38,787 bases of DNA from J054 sp964613615 (GTDB lineage Bacteria; Pseudomonadota; Gammaproteobacteria; Steroidobacterales; GCA-2729495), in assembly GCA_964613615.1 (NCBI GenBank), contig CAZTIB010000014.1, positions 1 to 38,787 on the forward strand. Direction: 5' to 3'. The number at the start of each line of letters is the position of its first letter. Position 1 is the first letter of the stretch. Both the position numbers and the translations under genes were made by a program. Positions 16,011 through 21,986 of the stretch are shown here, one piece after another. The notes beneath the pieces are model-generated. The model was given only the letters and a program-made list of their open reading frames with translations. It was not told the origin of the DNA and did not search any database.

Positions 16011-16892
16011 ATGAACCTGTTTGCTTTGCTGCTGGGGCTCGCCGTCGAGCGCCTGTTGACCCAGCTGCTTCACCTGCGCGAGTTCCGTTGGCTGGACCCG
16101 GCGTTGGACTGGGGCTGCGCGCGGCTGGAAGGCCGCAGCGATGTTGTCATTTTGCTTGGCGTGACACTGCTGGCGCTAGTTCTGGCCCTGCCCGTCGCGC
16201 TGGTGTCGCTGGCGCTGGGCGATGCCCTGTTTTACCTGCCCTCGTTCATCTTTGCCGTTGTGGTGCTGCTGTTTTCCCTGGGGCCACGGGACCTGAAAGA
16301 CGAAGTGGACGAATACTGCACCGCCGCTGACGCCGGCGATGCCGAAACGACTCGTCGCGTCGCGAAGGAGCTCATGGAAGCGGATCCGCCGGAAGCGGCC
16401 GGCGAGCGGGCGAAAGCAGTCGAGCAGGCTATCTTCGTGCAGGCCAACAACCGCATTTTCGGCGTGGCCTTCTGGTTTATCGTCCTCGGCCCGCTGGGTG
16501 CGTGGTTGTTCCGCGTGCTCGACCTGTTACGGCGGCGTGTGGCCTATCGCCATACTGATTCAGAGGGTCTGGATCGCGGCGTGCGAAAGGTCCATGCGAT
16601 TGTTGGCTGGATTCCGGCGCGCCTGCTCGCCGGTGGCTACGCCCTGGCAGGCAGTTTCGAAGAGGCCATTGCCGACTGGCGCGGCTACTACAAGAACTGC
16701 GCACCCCACCTGTTCGACGTCAACAATGACGTTCTCAGCTGCGCCGGTATGGGCGCCGCGGGTCGCGCTGCAGAGTCCGTGGCGGTGACGCCGTCGGCCG
16801 GCGCGCGGGCTGCCATGAGCCTGGTGATGCGCACGCTGTGGTTGTGGTGTGCGGTTATTGCGGTGCTGACCCTGCTCAACATCGTGTCGTGA
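16011..16892 (+). CDS. ampE: AmpE, regulatory membrane protein of the CobD/CbiB-like fold
   Basis: A 293-residue integral membrane protein. Hydrophobic segments occur at about residues 3-18, 45-65, 70-92, 146-166 and 270-290. The family motif FWFIVLGPLGAWLFRVLDLL is at about residues 150-169. AmpE is distantly related to the cobalamin biosynthesis protein CobD/CbiB; its own function is poorly known, and it usually accompanies ampD. The position right after ampD supports AmpE over CobD. The stop overlaps the GTG of btuF, so it is translationally linked to a B12 transport gene. Confidence 0.88.
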   Translation: MNLFALLLGLAVERLLTQLLHLREFRWLDPALDWGCARLEGRSDVVILLGVTLLALVLALPVALVSLALGDALFYLPSFIFAVVVLLFSLGPRDLKDEVDEYCTAADAGDAETTRRVAKELMEADPPEAAGERAKAVEQAIFVQANNRIFGVAFWFIVLGPLGAWLFRVLDLLRRRVAYRHTDSEGLDRGVRKVHAIVGWIPARLLAGGYALAGSFEEAIADWRGYYKNCAPHLFDVNNDVLSCAGMGAAGRAAESVAVTPSAGARAAMSLVMRTLWLWCAVIAVLTLLNIVS

Positions 16893-17788
16893 GTCGGCCG
16901 CCGCGTGCGGTCGGATCCCCGCCCTCGCTGCTGTTCGCGTTACTGCTCGCAGGCTGCGCACCGCCGCCTCCGGCGCCGGACGGCGGTGGCCCGGCGCAGC
17001 GGATCGTGTCGTTGGCCCCCCACCTGACGGAAATGGCCTACGCGGTCGGCGCAGGAGACCGGCTCGTGGGCGCGGTGGAGTTCAGCGACTATCCTGCCGC
17101 GGCGCGCGAGTTGCCGCGCGTAGGTGACGCATTCCGGGTCGACTACGAAGTGCTGGCTGCCCTGGCCCCGGACCTGGTGCTTGCCTGGCGTACCGGTAAT
17201 CCGCCGGCGCTGCTCGAGCGCCTGCGCAGCCTTGGTTACCGGGTCGAGGAATTCGAAGCGGTGACGCTGGACAGCCTGGCGGAGCAATTGCTGCGGCTGG
17301 GCGAATACGCAGGCACCGGCGAGGCAGCGGCGCGCGCGGCCGCGGCTCTGCGCAGTGGCCTGCAGGCGCTGCGCGACCGTTACCAGGAGGCGGCGTCGTT
17401 AAGGGTTTTCTACCAGGTTGCGCGCGAACCCCTGTTCACCGTGAGCAACCGACATGTGATCGGTCAGATGATCCAGCTTTGCGGGGGGCTCAATGTGTTT
17501 GGCGACCTGGCGGAGTTGACGCCGGTGGTGGGCATAGAGGCGGTGCTCGAGGCTGCCCCTGAGGTCATCCTGATTGGCGCCGCCGCCGCCGCGGGCCAGT
17601 CTGGCCGCGGCGACTGGTCGCAGTGGTCAGCCCTGCCGGCGGCGCGCACCGGCGATATTTATCCGCTTGATGCTGACCTGGTCAGCCGTCCCGGTCCGCG
17701 GGTCGTTCTGGGGGCCAAGCAGGTGTGCGACGTGTTGGCGGCAGCCCGCGGACGAGCCGGACTCAGTCCTGGTCTTTCTGCCAGATAG
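16889..17788 (+). CDS. btuF: Vitamin B12 ABC transporter substrate-binding lipoprotein BtuF-like
   Basis: A 299-residue periplasmic binding protein of the BtuF/FhuD class-III fold, delivering corrinoid to BtuCD. It has a lipoprotein signal with lipobox LLLAGC at about residues 20-25, then QRIVSLAPHLTEMAYAVGAG and VGAVEFSDYPAAARELPRVG, both typical of BtuF. VSNRHVIGQMIQLCGGLNVF and the long helix region also fit. The GTG start overlaps the ampE stop (GTGA). The 3' end overlaps the convergent adenosyltransferase gene by 26 bases. Substrate assignment to B12 rests on sequence features plus the adjacent btuB, btuD and adenosyltransferase. Confidence 0.87.
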   Translation: MSRPPRAVGSPPSLLFALLLAGCAPPPPAPDGGGPAQRIVSLAPHLTEMAYAVGAGDRLVGAVEFSDYPAAARELPRVGDAFRVDYEVLAALAPDLVLAWRTGNPPALLERLRSLGYRVEEFEAVTLDSLAEQLLRLGEYAGTGEAAARAAAALRSGLQALRDRYQEAASLRVFYQVAREPLFTVSNRHVIGQMIQLCGGLNVFGDLAELTPVVGIEAVLEAAPEVILIGAAAAAGQSGRGDWSQWSALPAARTGDIYPLDADLVSRPGPRVVLGAKQVCDVLAAARGRAGLSPGLSAR

Positions 17789-18314
17789 GCTCGTCTCGAC
17801 CAGCTGCGCGGTTCAGCCCACGAGCGATCACAAACAGCAGATCTGACAGCCGGTTCAGGTATTTCAGCGCGAACTCGTTCACCGGCTCCTCACCCGCGAG
17901 GGTCCAGCAGCGTCGCTCGGCGCGGCGGCAAACGGCGCGCGCCAGCTGACACGCGGCGGCGGCCGGCGTGCCGCCGGGGAGCACGAAGTCCTTCAGGGGC
18001 GGCAATTCGGCATTGAATGCGTCCAGCTGCTCTTCGAGCACCTTGATGGCACTGGCGCCGATCACAGTATGTCCGGGCATACAGAGTTCGCCGCCGATAT
18101 CGAATAACCGATGCTGAATATGAGTCAGGCAGCTGCTCACGGTCTCCGGCAGCCCGGTTTCCGCCAGCATGATGCCGATGGCGGAATTGAGTTCGTCCAC
18201 CGTGCCGTAGGCTTCGACGCGCAGGTGGTCCTTGGCGACGCGCTCACCGGTGCCAAGTCCGGTAGTGCCGGCGTCGCCGGTGCGCGTATAAATCTTGGTT
18301 AGTCGATTGCCCAT
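17763..18314 (-). CDS. Cob(I)yrinic acid a,c-diamide / cob(I)alamin adenosyltransferase, PduO type
   Basis: This enzyme transfers the adenosyl group of ATP to reduced cobalamin to make adenosylcobalamin. The 183-residue protein has the PduO-family start KIYTRTGDAGTTGLGTGERV, then VEAYGTVDELNSAIG near residue 34, IQHRLFDIGGELCMPG near residue 67, FVLPGGT near residue 110, and the C-terminal ARAVCRRAERR...YLNRLSDLLFVIAR. It is not the CobA/BtuR fold. It lies 18 bases after btuB on the same strand, so it is probably in the riboswitch-controlled transcript and activates newly imported B12. Confidence 0.92.
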   Translation of the reverse strand: MGNRLTKIYTRTGDAGTTGLGTGERVAKDHLRVEAYGTVDELNSAIGIMLAETGLPETVSSCLTHIQHRLFDIGGELCMPGHTVIGASAIKVLEEQLDAFNAELPPLKDFVLPGGTPAAAACQLARAVCRRAERRCWTLAGEEPVNEFALKYLNRLSDLLFVIARGLNRAAGRDEPIWQKDQD

Positions 18315-18332
18315 GGATTGATCTTACCCAAG

Positions 18333-20273
18333 TTAGCGCAGGCGCATCCGAATGCCGGCGTAGTAGGCCTCTCCCGGCGTAGCGTAGCCGAACACGTTCT
18401 CATAATCCTTGTCGAACAAGTTTTCGGCCCTGGCATAGACGGATATTTCTGGCGTGACTGCGTAGCTGGCGACGAGATCCACCACGGTGTATTCGTCTAT
18501 CTGCACCCGCTGCTGGGTGAACGTTGGCGGCGGGAAATAGTCATCCTTCTGCTTGCCGCTGTATGAGACGTTCAGGTTCAGGTTGGCGCGGTCGTCGAGG
18601 AAGCCATAATTCACATTCAGAGCCGCCATGTGGCGCGGGCGACGAATCTCCCGCCGCTTGCCGCCGTTGAGCGCATCCGGTTCCTTCGCATTGGTATACG
18701 TGTAGGTCGCGCTGGCATCCAGTCCGGCCGGCAGGTCTGCGCGCAGGTCCACCTCGACACCGCTGCGGCGACTTGTGCCGTCTTCGTTCCTGGCCGTGAA
18801 AGTGCCGGCACCCGGATCGAAGACGAAGCCGTTAATTTCGTCGTCGACCTCATCGTAAAAGTAGGTCAGGTCCAGCTGCGCGCGCCCGTCGAAGGCGTCT
18901 TGAGCGACGCCCGCATCAAAGCCACGCGATTCCTCGGGCTTCAGGTTCGGGTTGCCGGCGAAGTCGCCCGGGAAAAAGCCGAAGCGTTCCGTAAAGGTGG
19001 GTGACTTCTGGCCTTTGCCCGCGCTTGCGTGCAGGCGTGTGCCGGTGTTTTTCACGCGCCACGTGCCGGCGAGCCGGTATGTGGTTTTGCTGTCGAAGTC
19101 GGAATTATCGTCGTAACGCACGCTCGCTGACAGGTTCACCGATTCCAGCGGCTGCAGCAGGTATTCGGCGATCAGGCCGGTGTTGTCCATTTCCTGGTCC
19201 TGGTTCGGATCGCTGAAGACGACGGGTCCGCGCTGCTGATACTCGTCGCGTTCATGATCTACCGCCAGCGTCAGGCGGTTAGTGCGCGCGACGCTGCCGA
19301 AGTCGTAGTTGGTCTGGTAGTAGAAGCCATAACGCTCACCTTCGTAATCCACTGGATCGTTGCCGGCGCGCCCGTCCTTGTTGTCGCGGTCGGAGCCTGA
19401 ATAAGTGAACTGCAGACGTTGGGTCCAGCGCCGGTCCAGCAGGGCAAGGTCGCCCGTCGCCCGGATGTAAAGGAGTTCCACGTCGCTCTTCAGCGGCGTA
19501 TCGGTTGGCAGGCCGGTGGTGGCGAAATCGATGTCGTCGAAGTCCGTCGTGGCGTCCGAATAGCGCCCGAACAATGCGAAACTCAGCTTCTCCGTGGCGT
19601 TAAAGCGGCCGTGCAAGCTGGCTGTCACATTGTCGTAGCCGTCGTCTTCACCGCCGTTGCGCGAGTTGTTGTCGCCGTCGGTGTCGTAGGCCGATGCACT
19701 GAAATCCACCGCGCCCCGGCCGAAGTCAGCGCCCGCGTGGCCGCCAAAAGCGCGGCTGCTGAAGGATCCGGCTTCGGCAAAGGCGCCGATTCGTCGCGAG
19801 TCTCCGGTCCGTCGCGTCTGGATATTAATCACGCCGGCCATCGCGTCGCTGCCCCACAGGGCACTTTGCGGGCCGCGGACGACCTCCACGCGCTGAATGT
19901 CCCAGCTCGTTAGCTGTTCGAAGCTGAATGCGTCGCCGGCGGCCGGATCATTCGCCTCGACACCGTCGATCAATACCAGTACATGATTGGCTTCCGAACC
20001 GCGGACCCGCACCTGGGTCTGGGCGCCGAAACCTCCGACGCGGCTCACGGCCACGCCCGGCAGATCCTGCAAGAGGTCGGAGATGAACATGGGCTTGCGG
20101 CGTTCGATCTGTTCACGGTCGATGACCGATACCGCGCTGCCTACGTGTGTCAAAGGTTGCGCGGTGCGGTTCGCGCTGATGATCAGGTTATCCATGATCT
20201 CCGCCGCGCTGACTCCGCAAGACGACAGAAACGCGATGGCGGCGGCGACGCCGAGCTCGCAATGGCTTTGCAT
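18333..20273 (-). CDS. btuB: TonB-dependent vitamin B12 outer-membrane receptor BtuB-like
   Basis: A 646-residue outer-membrane beta-barrel receptor. A signal peptide covers about residues 1-24, followed by a TonB-box-like DNLIISANR and a plug domain (VSVIDREQIERRKPMFISDL, VLVLIDGVEANDPAAGD, VEVVRGPQSALWGSDAMAGV). The barrel ends in IRMRLR, a few residues after the terminal strand motif GYATPGEAYYAG. ATG 20273 has GGGGA upstream. Size, short plug and the upstream cobalamin riboswitch support BtuB. The TonB needed to energise it may be the tonB-like protein at 2826-3755 or one elsewhere. Confidence 0.9.
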   Translation of the reverse strand: MQSHCELGVAAAIAFLSSCGVSAAEIMDNLIISANRTAQPLTHVGSAVSVIDREQIERRKPMFISDLLQDLPGVAVSRVGGFGAQTQVRVRGSEANHVLVLIDGVEANDPAAGDAFSFEQLTSWDIQRVEVVRGPQSALWGSDAMAGVINIQTRRTGDSRRIGAFAEAGSFSSRAFGGHAGADFGRGAVDFSASAYDTDGDNNSRNGGEDDGYDNVTASLHGRFNATEKLSFALFGRYSDATTDFDDIDFATTGLPTDTPLKSDVELLYIRATGDLALLDRRWTQRLQFTYSGSDRDNKDGRAGNDPVDYEGERYGFYYQTNYDFGSVARTNRLTLAVDHERDEYQQRGPVVFSDPNQDQEMDNTGLIAEYLLQPLESVNLSASVRYDDNSDFDSKTTYRLAGTWRVKNTGTRLHASAGKGQKSPTFTERFGFFPGDFAGNPNLKPEESRGFDAGVAQDAFDGRAQLDLTYFYDEVDDEINGFVFDPGAGTFTARNEDGTSRRSGVEVDLRADLPAGLDASATYTYTNAKEPDALNGGKRREIRRPRHMAALNVNYGFLDDRANLNLNVSYSGKQKDDYFPPPTFTQQRVQIDEYTVVDLVASYAVTPEISVYARAENLFDKDYENVFGYATPGEAYYAGIRMRLR

Positions 20274-20282
20274 GTCCTGTCC

Positions 20283-20335
20283 CCTCCACGCGGCCCCGCG
20301 TGGTTCCGGTTCCCGATCAGCAAGGGGAGTGGAGG
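20283..20335 (-). promoter_or_regulatory. Riboswitch expression platform sequestering the btuB Shine-Dalgarno
   Basis: Just before the btuB start, CCACGCGG-GG-CCGCGTGG (20286-20303, minus strand) makes a perfect 8-bp hairpin directly abutting the purine-rich ribosome site. A CCTCCAC upstream (20329-20335) is complementary to GTGGAGG (20283-20289), which contains the ribosome-binding bases. The two pairings are mutually exclusive, as expected for translational control by the adjacent B12 aptamer. No U-tract follows the hairpin, so translation rather than termination is the likely control point. Confidence 0.6.
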
Positions 20336-20385
20336 CACAGCCGTTGTTAGTGGCTGGGCGAGCGCCCACCGCACCCTCGTCCCTG

Positions 20386-20600
20386 GGCCAGGCCGGTCTC
20401 CGGGCTGACGAGCAGGCGCGTTGCGCCTGGCCGACTCACCTTCCCGCGCTTGCGCGCAGTGGTTGCGAATCCGGGGTGGATACGCGGAGCCGGTTTGACT
20501 CGATCACCGTTGCGGGGGCAGCGCCGGAATCTGCAAACCGCGAAGGTTCAGCAACACCGGCTTCCCGTTATTCCGGCCTGACGGCCGGAAGCACCTGGCT
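20386..20600 (-). promoter_or_regulatory. Cobalamin (AdoCbl) riboswitch
   Basis: The conserved aptamer blocks occur in order on the minus strand: GGTGCTTCCGGCC at the 5' side, GGGAAGCCGGTG, GCTGCCCCCGCAACGGTGA (the B12 box region), CCACTG...GGGAAGG, and AGCCCGGAGACCGGCC at the 3' side. Spacing and order match the cobalamin riboswitch family. It lies between btuD and btuB and ends about 110 bases before the btuB start. It should reduce btuB (and the downstream adenosyltransferase) when cobalamin is plentiful. Confidence 0.95.
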
Positions 20601-20609
20601 TGAGGCGAC

Positions 20610-20637
20610 TCTAAATGCCCTGTCGGTTTGCGGTCAA
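20610..20637 (-). promoter_or_regulatory. Candidate promoter of the riboswitch-btuB transcript
   Basis: TTGACC (20632-20637) and TTTAGA (20610-20615) are separated by 16 bases, and the predicted start would fall a few bases before the aptamer. The -35 overlaps the btuD stop codon. The -10 is a poor match, so confidence is modest. Confidence 0.4.
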
Positions 20638-21437
20638 GGTTGGCGCGCGACGGGAAACAAAACGGTCTGGCCGTCGTGTTGCAGGCTGGCGAAGGGTATC
20701 TGGTACAGCGTTTCAAGGCGCTCAGCCGTGAGCAAATCCGCGGCTGCGCCGAAAGCCCAGCGACCGTCTCCGTGCAGTAGCAGCGCGTGGCTCGCATAAC
20801 GCGCGGCGAGCATCGGGTCGTGCAGGCTGGCAATCACGGCCTTCCCGCCGGCACACAAGGCCTCCAGGCAATCGAGCACCATGAAGCGATGCTGCGGGTC
20901 GAGATGATTCAATGGTTCGTCCAGCAGGAACAGGTGCGGGTCCTGGGTTAGCAGTGTGGCCATGGCGAGGCGTCGTCGCTCGCCACCGGACAAGCTAACC
21001 GCGGCCCGGTATTCCAGGCCCTGCAGATCGACGGCCCGCAGCGCGTCGCGCGCCAGTTCGATGTCGGCCGGCGACTCCCAGTGCCAGATTCCGGTCTGCG
21101 CGTGCCGGCCAAGCAGCGCCATCTCCAGGACCGTGGTCGGGAAAGGGTCCGCCTGATGCTGCAACAGCATGCCCAGATCACGCGCCACCTGGCTTCGCGG
21201 CAACTGCCCGAGTGCCGAGCCGCCAAGCTGTACCTGGCCCGCGGTGGCGGGGCGCAAGCCGGCAAGGGTCAACAGGGTCAAGGTCTTGCCGACGCCGTTG
21301 GGCCCCAGCATGGCGACAAAGTCGCCTGGCTCGATCTGCAACGCCAGGTCTTCCACCAGCAATCGATCGGCCACGGCAATCGTCAATGCCGAGCAGCTCA
21401 AGCGGTTGGCGGGCCTCTGGCTCCAGGCGGGCGTCAT
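20634..21437 (-). CDS. btuD: Vitamin B12 ABC transporter ATP-binding protein BtuD-like
   Basis: A 267-residue ATPase that powers the BtuC permease. Motifs: Walker A LGPNGVGKT near residue 46, Q-loop LLQHQADPFPTT near residue 93, signature LSGGERRRLAMA near residue 149, Walker B LFLLDEPLNHLD near residue 170, and switch histidine in IASLHDP near residue 201. The FecE/BtuD-like fold and nearby btuB, btuF and btuC support a corrinoid substrate. The gene lies upstream of, and outside, the riboswitch. It begins about 44 bases after an intrinsic terminator with no obvious promoter between. Confidence 0.88.
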   Translation of the reverse strand: MTPAWSQRPANRLSCSALTIAVADRLLVEDLALQIEPGDFVAMLGPNGVGKTLTLLTLAGLRPATAGQVQLGGSALGQLPRSQVARDLGMLLQHQADPFPTTVLEMALLGRHAQTGIWHWESPADIELARDALRAVDLQGLEYRAAVSLSGGERRRLAMATLLTQDPHLFLLDEPLNHLDPQHRFMVLDCLEALCAGGKAVIASLHDPMLAARYASHALLLHGDGRWAFGAAADLLTAERLETLYQIPFASLQHDGQTVLFPVARQP

Positions 21438-21480
21438 GGCTGCAGCATAACGGCTGGCGGCTGTGCCGCTTTGGACCGGG

Positions 21481-21509
21481 CAAAAAAAACCCCGCTAGGG
21501 AGGCGGGGT
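21481..21509 (-). terminator. Intrinsic terminator of the small RNA
   Basis: On the minus strand, ACCCCGC - 7-base loop - GCGGGGT is followed at once by eight T residues (21482-21489). This is a strong Rho-independent terminator reading leftwards, toward btuD. On the plus strand there is no T-tract after the stem, so it is not bidirectional. Confidence 0.93.
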
Positions 21510-21704
21510 ATACGGGTTATTGTTGTTGTCGCGAATCGGTTAGAAGGTCAACAGCGAGGCTGTGGTGGATTGTCGTTGTTGTTGTCGCTCGTGCCTCTAC
21601 TTCTTATTGTTGTTTTACTTCTTATTTTTTGGCGTCTTCTGGCTTCGATGTCTGGTGATCAGATGTCGAATTGCCACTGTTGCCTCCAACCTTTTTTGTG
21701 CGCA
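21482..21704 (-). ncRNA. Candidate CrcZ-like, Hfq-binding small RNA (sigma-54 dependent)
   Basis: The predicted transcript is about 223 nt, from the sigma-54 promoter start near 21704 to the terminator U-tract. It contains three unstructured clusters of AAN repeats: AAGTAAAACAACAATAAGAA (about 21601-21620 with flanking AAG repeats to 21626), ACAACAACAACGACAA (21570-21585) and ACAACAACAATAA (21517-21529). Such repeats are the Hfq distal-face motif and the CA motif of the Pseudomonas Crc/Hfq decoys CrcZ and CrcY. A small hairpin ACAGC-CTC-GCTGT (21551-21563) separates the last two. The region is much richer in A/T than its neighbours. A short reading frame lies at the 5' end, so a leader or dual-function RNA is an alternative. 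Homology to CrcZ by sequence is not claimed; the similarity is in architecture. Confidence 0.7.
21615..21677 (-). CDS. Possible 20-residue basic peptide in the small RNA
   Basis: A GTG at 21677 is preceded by GGAGG five bases upstream (21683-21687), an excellent ribosome site. The frame runs for 20 codons and encodes a very basic peptide, MAIRHLITRHRSQKTPKNKK, before TAA at 21615-21617. The Shine-Dalgarno sits in the loop of a 4-bp hairpin (GTTG-GAGG-CAAC, 21679-21690). I do not recognise the peptide. The same frame is open further upstream but only beyond the predicted transcript start. It may be translated, or the GGAGG may have another role. Confidence 0.35.
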   Translation of the reverse strand: MAIRHLITRHRSQKTPKNKK

Positions 21705-21705
21705 A

Positions 21706-21714
21706 GGTATAACA
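21706..21714 (-). promoter_or_regulatory. Extended -10-like element overlapping the sigma-54 site region
   Basis: TGTTATACC (minus strand) fits the extended -10 pattern TGnTATAnn and would start transcription near 21699. No -35 at proper spacing is seen (TTGGCA is only 14 bases away). It could give basal sigma-70 expression alongside the sigma-54 promoter. Confidence 0.3.
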
Positions 21715-21731
21715 AGCAAGACCCGTGCCAA
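21715..21731 (-). promoter_or_regulatory. Sigma-54 (RpoN) -24/-12 promoter
   Basis: TTGGCACGGGTCTTGCT matches the sigma-54 consensus YTGGCACG-N4-TTGCW at every specified base, with the correct spacing between the -24 GG and the -12 GC. The predicted start is near 21704, reading leftwards into the AAN-repeat RNA. Sigma-54 promoters need an upstream enhancer-binding activator (for crcZ of Pseudomonas, CbrB). Confidence 0.85.
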
Positions 21732-21841
21732 CGGCAAAAATCGGTGTGGCATGAATGGCTTGGCTGGTCCTGATCCAGCACTTTCCGGACGCGGCTGCCA
21801 TATATGTAATGGATATCGACACCGTCTGGCTGCCCAAGGTG

Positions 21842-21859
21842 CTGAAAAAGCTTCTTCAG
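21842..21859. promoter_or_regulatory. Imperfect palindrome, possible enhancer site for the sigma-54 activator
   Basis: CTGAAAAAGCTTCTTCAG is an 18-bp palindrome with one mismatched pair. It lies about 138-155 bases upstream of the predicted small-RNA start, a usual distance for activators of the NtrC/CbrB type. It does not match the NtrC or CbrB consensus I know, so the assignment is speculative. Flanking GTGCTGA copies occur at 21839 and 21861. Confidence 0.3.
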
Positions 21860-21986
21860 AGTGCTGATCGGGCGGTGAAAAACCCTGGCTCAAGGCCCCG
21901 ACAGGCCTGCCGCTTCGCTCGACTTAGGCGCTGCGAGCCGATTTGTCGAAAGGCGGTAAATGCAGCAGAAATGCGCATTTGACCGT
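21860..21986. other. Remainder of the 549-base gap between btuD and the amidohydrolase-like gene
   Basis: Apart from the elements listed at 21481-21859, this gap shows no supported gene. An AAATGCGCATTT palindrome lies just after the amidohydrolase-like gene (about 21968-21979). No clear terminator was found for that gene, so read-through toward the small RNA cannot be excluded. Confidence 0.4.

Noticed and set aside
16011..16892. ampE as a cobD/cbiB cobalamin biosynthesis gene
   Set aside because: Position directly after ampD and the AmpE-type length and motif favour AmpE; no other cobalamin biosynthesis gene is present.
21517..21626. The spaced AAN clusters as a CRISPR-like array
   Set aside because: Repeat units are 3 bases long, spacers are unequal and there are no cas genes; promoter and terminator fit an RNA gene better.
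21726..21731. TTGGCA as a sigma-70 -35 element for the small RNA
   Set aside because: Spacing to the TATACC -10 is only 14 bases, while the same bases fit the sigma-54 -24 element exactly.
21622..21837. A 71-residue open frame on the minus strand upstream of the AAN-repeat RNA
   Set aside because: It runs across the sigma-54 promoter, would need an earlier transcript, and shows no recognisable domain or good ribosome site.
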